Shown here: positions 13,884 to 21,065 of the stretch, piece by piece | How the letters are laid out: each line of letters opens with the position of its first letter | How positions within the stretch are numbered: the stretch's first letter is position 1 | Origin: Ammoniphilus resinae | Lineage (GTDB): Bacteria > Bacillota > Bacilli > Aneurinibacillales > RAOX-1 | Length of the DNA: 32,228 nucleotides | Assembly (NCBI RefSeq): GCF_017873965.1 | Contig: NZ_JAGGKT010000030.1 | Coordinates: forward strand, 1-32,228 | Direction: 5' to 3' | Program-made: the position numbers and the translations under genes | Notes under the pieces: model-generated | The model's database searches: none | Seen by the model: only the letters and a program-made list of their open reading frames with translations | Told to the model about the DNA's origin: nothing

Positions 13884-16396
13884 TGTTGTTCAAGGCTGCT
13901 TTTTATCCAGTCAACCGAAAAGCATTAAATAAAGCCTCTGAAGAGGGGAAGCATTATCAGATTTACGTAGAAAAAGAGGCTGAGTTTAAGCCCAGCCAAT
14001 ACAATAATTTTTTTGATTCTCTCTATACAATTTATGACCCGAAACACCGGAATAGATGGGTTTCCTTTGAGTTTTGGGGGACCCATAAGGGAATAGGGCT
14101 TTACTCTTGGTTGTCCGGGGGAGTGTCCGCAGACTTCATGCAATCCAATATAAATTCGGTCCATCCGGCGGCTGAAATAGTCCCCGTTGAAAAGGATTAT
14201 GCTGCCTTTGGAAAGCATTATGGGAAGGACGTTTCTTGTGCCACTCTCGAGTTAGATAGTCATTACCTGTTTAATCTTCTTCAATCGGATGGGGAAAGGG
14301 CAGGGGCGGACGTTATGGCTTCCCTCTGTTCCTCTATGCAAAACTTAGGGGACCATGAGGAAGTAGCTGTCCAGTTCCTTTTACGCCCGGTTCATTACAA
14401 AGCCCTCAATATTGTCATGGCTTACTATGACCTTTACAAGAAATACGGAAAACGCCCAAGTAAACTTCACTATCCCTACGCAAAATACAATCCCTATCTT
14501 GAAGTCCCCAAAGCACTCATAGGAGCTGCCAAACATACCGTTCTTGGTTCGGCCGGGGCAAAGGAACACACTCAAAGCCTTACACCCATTCAAAAGAAAC
14601 TTGAGGCAGGAGTTTTCTTTGATTTACTCATTCGGATTGTTACTATATCAGACCAATGGGGGAAAGCCTCTGATCGCTTAACGTCCGTCATTAGTGCTTT
14701 TGCCCCCACAACCGATAAGAACCGCTTCAGACCTTACCGCAGCTATTTTGATAAGACCTACTTCAATTTGTTTAAAGTGCAAAACCGTAGTAAATTCCTG
14801 AAGGACTTTGAAAGTAGGAGAGTCCACACCTACCCCATAGAAAACTATGTCACCCCGGCAGAACTGGCAACCGTTCTACACTTTCCAAGTAAAGATATTC
14901 CCGGCGTGATCCGGCTAAGAAGTAAGAAGATCCCCGTTCCAGATGGGGTGATCAAATATGATTCAGTGGAAGAGGCATGGAAGGATGGGGCTATAGTTTT
15001 TGGGGTTTCTAACTTTAGGGGCAGAAAGAAGTATCTCGCCTTTAAGGACATTAGAATGCTGATGCAGCACAGCTACATTATAGGGGCAACCGGGTCCGGG
15101 AAGTCATACCTTTTGACCTTTATTGCCCTGCAAATTTCACGGCATACGGGATTTACGTTCTTTGATGTGAAAGGCGATATAGTAGACCTTTTGTTAGAGC
15201 ATTTGCCCGAAAGTGAATGGCATAGAGTGGTTTATATTGACCTTCAGGAAGATGAATGGTTTATCCCTTTCAATGTGCTTCGACAACCGGGAATGACGGT
15301 TTATAATCTCGCTACCATGATTGTAGGTGTATTTGTTAAGGTGTTTTCTTCTGGGTCCATCAAAGAACACTCCCAAACCATCCTACGGCAAGCCCTTATT
15401 TCAGTAATCGCCACTGATCCGAAAGGGTCCTTACTCGAAGTTTACCGCATGTTCACGGATGAAAACTATTTAGATGCCACAATCAAAAAGCTCGAAGCCA
15501 ATGGGGAATATCCTGACGTTTTGAATTACTGGAAGAATACCTATAAGCCCATGAAACCATCTGCCCGGAAGAATGAGGCAGGGGCGATCCTTAACAAGCT
15601 TCAAACCATCACACAAAACGAACGACCACGCTATACCCTTTCCCAAACGGATAATATCTTGAAATGGCGTAGAATGATGGATCAAAAGGCTATTATCCTT
15701 GTGAACCTTTCCATGGGACAGAATGAGGATGAAATCCTTAATTTCTTTGGTACTCTTTTTACCGCCTTTATCAGTAAAGCTACCTTTAGCCGGGATGATA
15801 CCAGGGAGGAAAACAGGGTCCCTCACTTGTTTTTCTTGGATGAATTTGAACGATTTGTTCATCAAGGGGCTGAAATGGCGAAATTCCTTGAAATGTCCCG
15901 TAGTTATGGGCTTGGTTTGGTTCTCGCCCATCAATCCGTAAAACAAATTCCAGAGGATCTTTTAGGGATGATTGAAGATAATACCTTTTCCCAAATCACT
16001 CTAAACATAGGAACTGGATCCAACACTAAAATATCTAAGATGTTCCCCGGTGTGCATCCAGAGGACTTGATAAACCTTGATAACTACCAAGGTTTTGCCC
16101 GGTTTAAAAAGCTTCATCCTGCCCCGTTTACCTTCGATTCCATTGACGTAAGGGACCACTACCAAAGCATAGGGCATGACAAGGTAAAACGGTTTAAGGA
16201 TAACTACAAACGGCAGAACTATAAGCATTTATTAGCCATTAAAGAGGAGATCAACGAACGCTACAGCCTGGTTGAAAAAAACCTTATCACCGAAGAAGAA
16301 AGCCCAGGGATCAGGGGGAATGCTTCAGGACAACTAAGGAAAGGGGCTTCTCGAAATGGAAAGGTTATTGAAAAGCCGCAAGTTATCCCGTTATGA
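13883..16396 (+). CDS. T4SS coupling protein-like / DUF87-type DNA translocase ATPase (837 aa)
   Basis: RecA-fold hexameric pump of the VirD4/TraG/FtsK-HerA group, expected at the membrane. Residues 1-330 form a non-ATPase domain (WVSFEFWGTHKGIGLYSWLS) like the front part of transfer ATPases of Gram-positive elements. Walker A is IIGATGSGKS near 399-406, Walker B is HLFFLDEFERF near 650, and the sensor region (SYGLGLVLAHQSVKQIPEDL) follows. It has no transmembrane helix of its own; the two preceding membrane proteins may anchor it. It overlaps the preceding stop by one base and the next gene by 41 bases. No VirB4, lytic transglycosylase or other channel components are seen, so transfer may be mobilisation rather than full conjugation. 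Confidence 0.8.
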   Translation: MLFKAAFYPVNRKALNKASEEGKHYQIYVEKEAEFKPSQYNNFFDSLYTIYDPKHRNRWVSFEFWGTHKGIGLYSWLSGGVSADFMQSNINSVHPAAEIVPVEKDYAAFGKHYGKDVSCATLELDSHYLFNLLQSDGERAGADVMASLCSSMQNLGDHEEVAVQFLLRPVHYKALNIVMAYYDLYKKYGKRPSKLHYPYAKYNPYLEVPKALIGAAKHTVLGSAGAKEHTQSLTPIQKKLEAGVFFDLLIRIVTISDQWGKASDRLTSVISAFAPTTDKNRFRPYRSYFDKTYFNLFKVQNRSKFLKDFESRRVHTYPIENYVTPAELATVLHFPSKDIPGVIRLRSKKIPVPDGVIKYDSVEEAWKDGAIVFGVSNFRGRKKYLAFKDIRMLMQHSYIIGATGSGKSYLLTFIALQISRHTGFTFFDVKGDIVDLLLEHLPESEWHRVVYIDLQEDEWFIPFNVLRQPGMTVYNLATMIVGVFVKVFSSGSIKEHSQTILRQALISVIATDPKGSLLEVYRMFTDENYLDATIKKLEANGEYPDVLNYWKNTYKPMKPSARKNEAGAILNKLQTITQNERPRYTLSQTDNILKWRRMMDQKAIILVNLSMGQNEDEILNFFGTLFTAFISKATFSRDDTREENRVPHLFFLDEFERFVHQGAEMAKFLEMSRSYGLGLVLAHQSVKQIPEDLLGMIEDNTFSQITLNIGTGSNTKISKMFPGVHPEDLINLDNYQGFARFKKLHPAPFTFDSIDVRDHYQSIGHDKVKRFKDNYKRQNYKHLLAIKEEINERYSLVEKNLITEEESPGIRGNASGQLRKGASRNGKVIEKPQVIPL

Positions 16397-17258
16397 ACGG
16401 AAGGAAGAGGATATAAAACCAAGGGAGGCATTACAGAAGGCTACACTTACCCAACGTGATAGGGAAGTTCTCCTTTCCCTTTACTATCACCGTTGCCTTA
16501 CCACTGAACAGATTGCAGAAATGCACTTTCGATTTAATGACCACGGCAAAGAAAACTCCCAAGCGTTAGTTATTGCAAGGCGTAGGCTTCGTAAGCTGTT
16601 TGATCTAAAGCTTATTGACCGTTTCTTTATCAACGTAGGAGAGAATAACGGCAGCTCACAAGCCCATATGATACTGGATCAATTGGGGGCGAGGATTGTT
16701 GCCGGGATATTGAACACCACTGTTCAAGATTTAGGATGGAAGTATGAAATGAACGCAGTCCGGCTGCCATACTTAGACCACATGTTGGAGGTAAATGACT
16801 TTTACCTTTGCTTGTTACGTGCCGCCAGGTCTAAAGGGCATGAGATAGGCGAATTTAAAACAGAGAATCTTACCCGGTATGAGTTTAAACACGGGTCCCG
16901 GATCATCTTCAATCCAGATGCCTATGGAACATACTTCGCAGGGGAAACGGGCTTTCACTTCTTTCACGAACGGGACCGGGGGACCATGACGCTGGATACA
17001 TTTCAGAAGAAGCATAGACGATACGCAGCTTTCTATCAGTCTGAAGAATACCTGAATTACTTTGACAGCTTCCCCCTTGTTTTGACCGTTGCCCCTACAT
17101 GGGAAAGGGCTTTGGCCTTGAGGGAATGTATCTATGCCATTGATAACACGGATATACAGTGGCTTTTTACCTCGGATGATTTAGCGAAGACAAATGTGCT
17201 GGGACCAATATGGATAGGAAAAGAAAATCACCCGGTTAGCCTTATACCCCTTTCATAA
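16356..17258 (+). CDS. Replication-relaxation family protein (300 aa)
   Basis: The N-terminal part (about 25-110) is winged-helix: TQRDREVLLSLYYHRCLTTE, QIAEMHF, RRRLRKLFDLKLIDRFF. The C-terminal part resembles a PD-(D/E)xK nuclease: NPDAYGTYF (D near 188), FHERDRGTMTL (E and D near 205), QKKHRRYAAFY (Lys). This is the layout of the Replic_Relax family, frequent on mobile elements of Gram-positives beside coupling ATPases and suspected to process DNA for transfer or replication. ATG 16356 has AAAGGGG upstream and lies inside the end of the ATPase gene, so the two are translationally coupled. It is the best candidate relaxase/nickase of this plasmid. Confidence 0.78.
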   Translation: MERLLKSRKLSRYERKEEDIKPREALQKATLTQRDREVLLSLYYHRCLTTEQIAEMHFRFNDHGKENSQALVIARRRLRKLFDLKLIDRFFINVGENNGSSQAHMILDQLGARIVAGILNTTVQDLGWKYEMNAVRLPYLDHMLEVNDFYLCLLRAARSKGHEIGEFKTENLTRYEFKHGSRIIFNPDAYGTYFAGETGFHFFHERDRGTMTLDTFQKKHRRYAAFYQSEEYLNYFDSFPLVLTVAPTWERALALRECIYAIDNTDIQWLFTSDDLAKTNVLGPIWIGKENHPVSLIPLS

Positions 17259-17272
17259 GAGAGGGGATTTTT
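17247..17272 (+). terminator. Terminator of the transfer cassette
   Basis: CCCCTTTC (17247-17254) pairs with GAGAGGGG (17259-17266), then ATTTTTT. The hairpin overlaps the stop codon of the replication-relaxation gene. Confidence 0.75.
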
Positions 17273-17628
17273 TATTCAACCCCAAAGTAACTTTTCATCA
17301 CTTCTTCTACGTTTTGCTTTACCACATGCCACGGAAGCGAAGTCACATGATGGTAGCCACGGATCACATATTTAATTTCTACCTCTGTTTCCGTCCGTTT
17401 TTCCTCATACACCTTGATGCCATTGGAGCGAAATAAACGCCGGGCATCATACCATTCCTTTTCCGCCTTCTTCAAAGCAGATTCCATTAGGGCAATGTAT
17501 GGCCCCTTTGTTTTAATTTCTGATTCCTCAAGGATTTTCTTATCCCGGTGAAGCACAGTGATCACCATTGGAATGATAACGGAACGTTTAATAGCTTGCA
17601 TTTCTTCATCCGTTGGGAACTGAACCAT
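17272..17628 (-). CDS. YhjD-like protein (118 aa)
   Basis: Small soluble protein with the pattern IPMVITVLHRDKKILEESEI, KTKGPYIALMESALKKAEKE, then EKRTETEVEIKYVIRGY. From memory this resembles the Bacillus YhjD family (IPMxITxLERDxxxF, KxPYIxL, GY) found in Bacilli and their phages, whose biochemical role is not known to me. ATG 17628 has AAAGGTGAT upstream. It converges with the transfer cassette and is divergent from parA. Confidence 0.6.
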   Translation of the reverse strand: MVQFPTDEEMQAIKRSVIIPMVITVLHRDKKILEESEIKTKGPYIALMESALKKAEKEWYDARRLFRSNGIKVYEEKRTETEVEIKYVIRGYHHVTSLPWHVVKQNVEEVMKSYFGVE

Positions 17629-17743
17629 TTGTTATCACCTTTCATCAAAAGTTAGGCGAGTTTCTGTAATCCAATATAGTAAAAATGATGTTCAATTTTA
17701 TACTGAAACAGACTAACAACCTAACTATACCTAAAAAGTAGGA

Positions 17744-17772
17744 TTTACTGAAAATCCATGGAAAGGTATTAT
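17744..17772 (+). promoter_or_regulatory. parA promoter
   Basis: TTTACT (17744-17749), 17-base spacer, TATTAT (17767-17772). Repeat cluster C begins four bases after the -10, so its occupation would block the start region and allow autoregulation of the par operon. Confidence 0.55.
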
Positions 17773-17775
17773 AGG

Positions 17776-17808
17776 TGTTAACATTAATGTTAATGCTTTT
17801 GTTAAGGT
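17776..17808. repeat. ATTAAC-type repeat cluster C (par operator/centromere candidate)
   Basis: GTTAACATTAATGTTAATGC, then TTTTGTTAAGG. The core TTAACATTAATGTTAA is shared with clusters E and F and, less exactly, A and D. It sits between the par promoter and parA, where a centromere/operator is normally found in ParA/RHH partition systems. Confidence 0.6.
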
Positions 17809-17838
17809 GAACAAAATATTAATAGGGGAGGGGAAAAT

Positions 17839-18639
17839 ATGGCGAAAGTATGGGCAATTTCAACCAATAAGGGCGGGGTTTTAAAAACAACCGTCACAAC
17901 CAACCTGGCTGGTGTTTTATCACAACAGGGGAAAATGGTGCTCATCATTGATACTGACAATCAGGGCAACGTAGCTTTAACATTTGGGATTAATCCGGAT
18001 CAATTAGAAAGAACCCTATATGATGTTTTAATCGATGGCATAGATCCAGAAGAAGCGATCGTTAAAGGATATGACAATATTGATATTCTACCGGCTAATG
18101 ATGATATGGCGTTCTTTGAATTTGATTGTTTAACCGAAAGGGAGAAGTATCCAAGGCCGTTTTCGCTGCTTAAAAATGCCGTAGATAAGCTACGTTCCAA
18201 ATACGATTATATTTTAGTTGATACGCCTCCAAATCTCGGGTTAACACAGGGGAATGTGCTTAGCTTTGTGGATAGTGTTTTAATTCCCTTCCAGCCGGAG
18301 AACTACAGTATGAGGAGTTTGGTGAAAATCCTAAAGGCCATTGATGGGTTCAAAGAGAAACACAATCCCAGTCTATCTGTTATAGGGATTGTAGCCACTC
18401 TTGTTGATGCTCGTACAAACCTACATACTACAGTCCTGCAGGAATGCCGTAAATTTTGCTTTGAAAAGAACATCCGTCTATTTGATACAGTAATTCCGCG
18501 GTCCATTCGCTTTGCTTCAAGTGTAGCTTATGACCGCTTACCAGCAACATTAACGGATAAAAACAATCAAATTGTTGGGTATTATTTTGAGTTGTTAAAT
18601 GAAATTGAGGAGGCTGAATCAAGTGGCTCGAAAAAATAG
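17839..18639 (+). CDS. parA: ParA-type partition ATPase (266 aa)
   Basis: Deviant Walker A with signature lysine (TNKGGVLKTT, residues 9-18), A' motif (IIDTDNQGNV, about 36-45) and Walker B (YILVDTPPNLG, about 127-137). Length and the lack of an N-terminal HTH fit the short ParA subgroup (type Ib/SoxJ-like) that works with small RHH partner proteins. It drives plasmid segregation on the nucleoid. ATG 17839 follows GGGGAGGGG. The 3' end overlaps the start of the RHH gene by 17 bases. Confidence 0.93.
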   Translation: MAKVWAISTNKGGVLKTTVTTNLAGVLSQQGKMVLIIDTDNQGNVALTFGINPDQLERTLYDVLIDGIDPEEAIVKGYDNIDILPANDDMAFFEFDCLTEREKYPRPFSLLKNAVDKLRSKYDYILVDTPPNLGLTQGNVLSFVDSVLIPFQPENYSMRSLVKILKAIDGFKEKHNPSLSVIGIVATLVDARTNLHTTVLQECRKFCFEKNIRLFDTVIPRSIRFASSVAYDRLPATLTDKNNQIVGYYFELLNEIEEAESSGSKK

Positions 18640-19009
18640 AAGTATAGCTGGATTTGGTGAGGTTGCTAACGAAAAAATTAACGACAACAGTAATAACAAT
18701 GTTAATAGTAATGGAAATATAGACATTGACGATAACAAAGAAGATGACGTTAGCATTAATATTAATAATAATGATGATTTAAACGAAGTTGATGAAAATA
18801 AAGCAGAAGATGAGGGAATGGATTATTTAGATCAGTTAATTGAAGGTGGAAAAAAGAAAAAGGATGAGTCTGTTCTTACGGGTATTTATTTGCAGAAAGA
18901 TATCGCCCAAATCCTGGACAGGTTAGGTAAGAAAGGTGGAAGAGGTGCAAAATCAAGAATCGTTAATGATAGCTTGCGAAAAGTCTTTGCTGAAAAAGGA
19001 CTCTTATAG
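18623..19009 (+). CDS. ParB-like ribbon-helix-helix protein with Asn/Asp-rich linker (128 aa)
   Basis: The start is GTG 18623 (AGGAGG ten bases upstream), inside the parA end, so translation is coupled. Residues about 1-17 are basic (VARKNRSIAGFGEV). Residues 18-75 are a low-complexity acidic Asn/Asp stretch (NDNSNNNVNSNGNIDIDD and VSININNNDDLNEVDE). The C-terminal 48 residues carry an RHH fold: SVLTGIYLQKDIAQILDRLG, then KSRIVNDSLRKVF. Such proteins bind centromere repeats and stimulate ParA. The DNA of the linker itself contains the ATTAAT-type repeat (18749-18776). Confidence 0.82.
   Translation: MARKNRSIAGFGEVANEKINDNSNNNVNSNGNIDIDDNKEDDVSININNNDDLNEVDENKAEDEGMDYLDQLIEGGKKKKDESVLTGIYLQKDIAQILDRLGKKGGRGAKSRIVNDSLRKVFAEKGLL
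18676..18776. repeat. ATTAAC-type repeat cluster D inside the parB-like gene
   Basis: Includes AATTAACGACAACAG, AATGTTAATAG and GTTAGCATTAATATTAATAA. The last matches the core of clusters E and F (TTAACATTAATATTAA) with one change. It encodes the Asn-rich linker, so a chance similarity through AAT/ATT codons cannot be excluded. Confidence 0.4.
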
Positions 19010-19040
19010 ATTGCATAATTAAAGAGAGAGGGAAACAAAC

Positions 19041-19595
19041 ATGTCAGATAAAATGAGTGATTCTCAAATTGACAGATTAATTACCAGATTAACTGATGTA
19101 CTTTCTAAACTACATCCAAGAAATTTTAAAAAAGCACTATTAATTATTAATTCGATTCCGGAAAAGTGCAGTTTAGACAAAAAATCATATGATCACGCTT
19201 TGCAAAAAAAAGCAGATAAGAGAAAACTTCATCCGACTCGACCTGTCAGGGGCGAAATTTACAATGTACTAATTTCACAAGATAATGTCGGAACCGAACT
19301 TATCGGAAATCATTTATGTGTTATTATCTCCAATAAAAAGAAAAATCTATACTCTGAAAAAGTAAACGTAGTTCCTATAGAAGGTGATGGGACAAAAATA
19401 GATCCAATAAACAATATTCAATTAACAAACGATGATCTCGAAGATGGACATTTAGACAAGAATCCTTCAAAAATAATCGCCGCAGACATTATGACTATAG
19501 ACAAAGCTCGATTGGATATAAGAATAGGCAAATTAAAAGATGAAAAATTGAAGGAAATTATACAAATGGTAAAAGATCAGTTAGGTATTTCCTAA
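19041..19595 (+). CDS. PemK/MazF-like protein with N-terminal extension (184 aa)
   Basis: Residues about 67-175 show the PemK/MazF barrel: RPVRGEIYNVLISQDNVGTE, GNHLCVIISNKKKNLYSEKV, then KIIAADIMTIDKARLDIRIG. Family members cleave RNA and are toxins. The first 65 residues (DSQIDRLITRLTDVLSKLHP) are an additional helical domain. No separate antitoxin gene precedes it; the extension, the RHH protein upstream or a downstream RNA are the only candidates. It is 31 bp after the RHH gene with GAGAGAGGG upstream, so it is the third gene of the par operon, and plasmid addiction is plausible. It is followed by tandem hairpin units. Confidence 0.78.
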   Translation: MSDKMSDSQIDRLITRLTDVLSKLHPRNFKKALLIINSIPEKCSLDKKSYDHALQKKADKRKLHPTRPVRGEIYNVLISQDNVGTELIGNHLCVIISNKKKNLYSEKVNVVPIEGDGTKIDPINNIQLTNDDLEDGHLDKNPSKIIAADIMTIDKARLDIRIGKLKDEKLKEIIQMVKDQLGIS

Positions 19596-19650
19596 CTATA
19601 TTTACTTGAAATTTATAATGTATTGGTTTATTATGTACTTAATCAATTTT

Positions 19651-19730
19651 ATCAAGCCTTCGGGCACCGGCTTAATTATAAGCTTTTCAAGAAAGAGTCA
19701 TTTATATCTTAAAGGTATATTGGCTCTTTC
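19651..19730 (+). ncRNA. Tandem hairpin unit R1 (UUCG hairpin plus terminator-like stem)
   Basis: ATCAAGCCTTCGGGCACCGG (19651-19670) forms GCC-TTCG-GGC. It is followed by GCTTA-ATTA-TAAGC and TTTTC, then a long stem GAAAGAGTCA (19691-19700) with TGGCTCTTTC (19721-19730), whose only irregular pair is U-G on the plus strand. AAGCC can pair either with GGGC or with GGCTT, so two exclusive folds exist. See R2. Confidence 0.55.
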
Positions 19731-19784
19731 ACTGTATTTACGTATATTAAATAATATTTTTCCATATAATAGGATGTATAGTTT

Positions 19785-19868
19785 ATCAAGCCTTCGGGCA
19801 CCGGCTCCAGATCGGAGCTTTTTCAAGCTATACACATTGAAGGGTCTAATTTCCAAATTAGACCCTTT
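19785..19868 (+). ncRNA. Tandem hairpin unit R2 ending in a strong terminator
   Basis: It repeats the first 22 bases of R1 exactly. The next stem is GCTCC-AGATC-GGAGC plus TTTTT, where R1 has GCTTA/TAAGC: both sides changed and pairing was kept. The 3' stem AAGGGTCTAATTT/AAATTAGACCCTT (19840-19867) is a strong terminator for the par operon. The region 19596-19903 holds only these structures; I see no gene in it. Confidence 0.6.
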
Positions 19869-19903
19869 TATATTTTCTTAATTAGGAAACAGATAACAAT
19901 TAA

Positions 19904-19931
19904 GGTTGCGTAAATGTCCATTATCACAACC
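19904..19931 (-). other. dif-like recombination site S2 (inverted relative to S1, S3, S4)
   Basis: On the minus strand: left arm GGTTGTGATAA, spacer TGGACA, right arm TTTACGCAACC. The arms are identical to S1. The flanks extend the palindrome (AATTAA before, TTAATT after). It lies between the par/toxin operon terminator and the RHH gene at 20086. Confidence 0.75.
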
Positions 19932-20085
19932 TTAATTCCCTAAAAATGGATGCAAAATCATTCATATTCCTTGTCCAACTGAATATGTTTAGAGAAAGTG
20001 GTTCAAGTTGAGCAACCGGATCAATTTGATCTTTTTGAGTAACTTGAGCAATTTGCACTGAGATATTTGCTAAATGGAGGATAAT

Positions 20086-20370
20086 ATGGACGGAATTAAA
20101 GTGGAGATAGGGGCTAAGGCAATAGAAAAAGCACGAAAAGTTCGATCTGATAAGCGTATTTGTGTTAAAACCAATTTGGATCATGAATCCCATTTGCTTT
20201 TGCACCGTCTGTCCATGACTGTGAGAAAATCCAAAACGGCACTCGCCACAGAGATCGTAGAAACTATGCTGCGGAACCCCGCTTTTATTACATACCTAAT
20301 GGATAAACACAAAGTTCCTGAAGAACACAGACTAATTCCTGTAACCAATAATGGGAAAATCACTTACTAA
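20086..20370 (+). CDS. Small ribbon-helix-helix-like regulator (94 aa)
   Basis: The start is ATG 20086 because TGGAGG precedes it; an in-frame ATG at 20074 overlaps that site. The segment RICVKTNLDHESHLLLHRLS, then KSKTALATEIVETMLRN, reads as strand-helix-helix of a CopG/Arc type. The leader 19960-20085 carries the related sequences AAGTTGAGCAA, TTGAGTAACTT and TTGAGCAATT that could be its operator. Candidate regulator of copy number or of the decamer promoters; target unknown. The stop overlaps the stop of a convergent zinc-finger gene. Confidence 0.65.
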   Translation: MDGIKVEIGAKAIEKARKVRSDKRICVKTNLDHESHLLLHRLSMTVRKSKTALATEIVETMLRNPAFITYLMDKHKVPEEHRLIPVTNNGKITY

Positions 20371-20480
20371 CCCTTCTTGGCATCCTTGGCAATCTTCACA
20401 TACATTTTATAATGCTTTAAGCAAAGACCCCATGTTCTATCTGATGCACCTTCTTTACCACATTCCCGGCATTTATACAT
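20367..20480 (-). CDS. 37-aa zinc-finger-like protein
   Basis: Read leftward from ATG 20480, after AAAGGAGAATACCT. The protein begins MYKCRECGKEGASDRTWGLC and ends LKHYKMYVKIAKDAKKG, giving C-x2-C-x12-C-x2-H, a compact zinc-binding module with a basic tail. The four-base overlap of its TAG with the TAA of the convergent RHH gene is tight. Such mini zinc proteins are frequent in phages of Bacilli. Ribosome-binding site and motif support a real gene. Confidence 0.72.
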   Translation of the reverse strand: MYKCRECGKEGASDRTWGLCLKHYKMYVKIAKDAKKG

Positions 20481-20579
20481 AGGTATTCTCCTTTCTTTTT
20501 TTATTATCAATTATTAACGAAGTTTTCAATCAATATACTTAAGGCGTTATCTGAAAGAACAGTGCTGTTAAATGAAAAT

Positions 20580-20612
20580 AGCCACTTCCTTATTTGGGAA
20601 GGGCTTTTTTTA
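20580..20612 (+). terminator. Rho-independent terminator
   Basis: AGCCACTTCC pairs with GGGAAGGGCT with one bulged A, then TTTTTTT. It insulates the next promoter. The region 20481-20757 otherwise holds only this terminator and the promoter/operator that follows. Confidence 0.75.
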
Positions 20613-20664
20613 TTCACTATGTATACCAGGGTTGAGTGTTAGGATATTTCTTAAGATACATTAT

Positions 20665-20740
20665 TTGACAAAATAGAATAAACAGGGTATTATTGGTATA
20701 CAAACAGATATAAACAGACATAAACGGACATTAACGACAA
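20665..20740 (+). promoter_or_regulatory. Promoter with four decamer operator repeats
   Basis: TTGACA (20665-20670), 17-base spacer, TATTAT (20688-20693). Then come four tandem decamers exactly in phase at 20701-20740: CAAACAGATA, TAAACAGACA, TAAACGGACA, TTAACGACAA. Twenty-four of 26 aligned operator bases are shared with the recombinase promoter at 11368-11428, which has the same -35, -10 and spacing. Confidence 0.85.
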
Positions 20741-20757
20741 AAGGAGGTTATATCTCT

Positions 20758-20841
20758 ATGGTATACGGAAAAATAATTCATCGCCGCGCTTATGTTTATA
20801 TCAAAGGCAAATGGTATCCGTTATCTTTGATTGCAAAATAG
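20758..20841 (+). CDS. 27-aa peptide, first gene of the decamer-controlled operon
   Basis: ATG 20758 has AAAGGAGG about ten bases upstream. The product begins MVYGKIIHRRAYVYIKGKWY and ends PLSLIAK: basic and aromatic, with no membrane segment. It is the first frame behind the strong promoter and is followed at 20 bp by another gene with a good ribosome-binding site. It may be a leader or regulatory peptide. No family recognised. Confidence 0.55.
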   Translation: MVYGKIIHRRAYVYIKGKWYPLSLIAK

Positions 20842-20861
20842 AAATAAGGGAGGAAAAAACA

Positions 20862-21065
20862 ATGTCAATTATCACAGATATTGAGAAGCATTGTAATCTA
20901 ACCGGGGTAACCAAGGAGCAAACGTTTGAACTAATCAACCTTTGCAAAGAAGCTCTTGCAGAATTAGAGAATCAATATGGGGATTTAAACAAATTAAGCG
21001 TGGTAGAAAAAATCCAAATGCTATCATTATGGATGGAAAAAGAACTTCAGGAGGAGATTATATGA
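20862..21065 (+). CDS. Hypothetical helical protein (67 aa)
   Basis: ATG 20862 after AGGGAGG. All-helical and acidic: TDIEKHCNLTGVTKEQTFEL, then EALAELENQYGDLNKLSVVE. Not recognised. The frame stays open upstream to 20811, but that part overlaps the 27-aa gene. The stop overlaps the next start in ATGA, so the two are coupled. Confidence 0.62.
   Translation: MSIITDIEKHCNLTGVTKEQTFELINLCKEALAELENQYGDLNKLSVVEKIQMLSLWMEKELQEEII

Noticed and set aside
17680-17720. Possible fifth dif-like site (ending ACAACC)
   Set aside because: Only seven of eleven right-arm bases match and the left arm is absent.
19041-19868. Classical type III (ToxIN-like) toxin-antitoxin system
   Set aside because: In type III systems the RNA repeats and terminator precede the toxin gene; here the repeats follow it and the protein fits PemK/MazF better.
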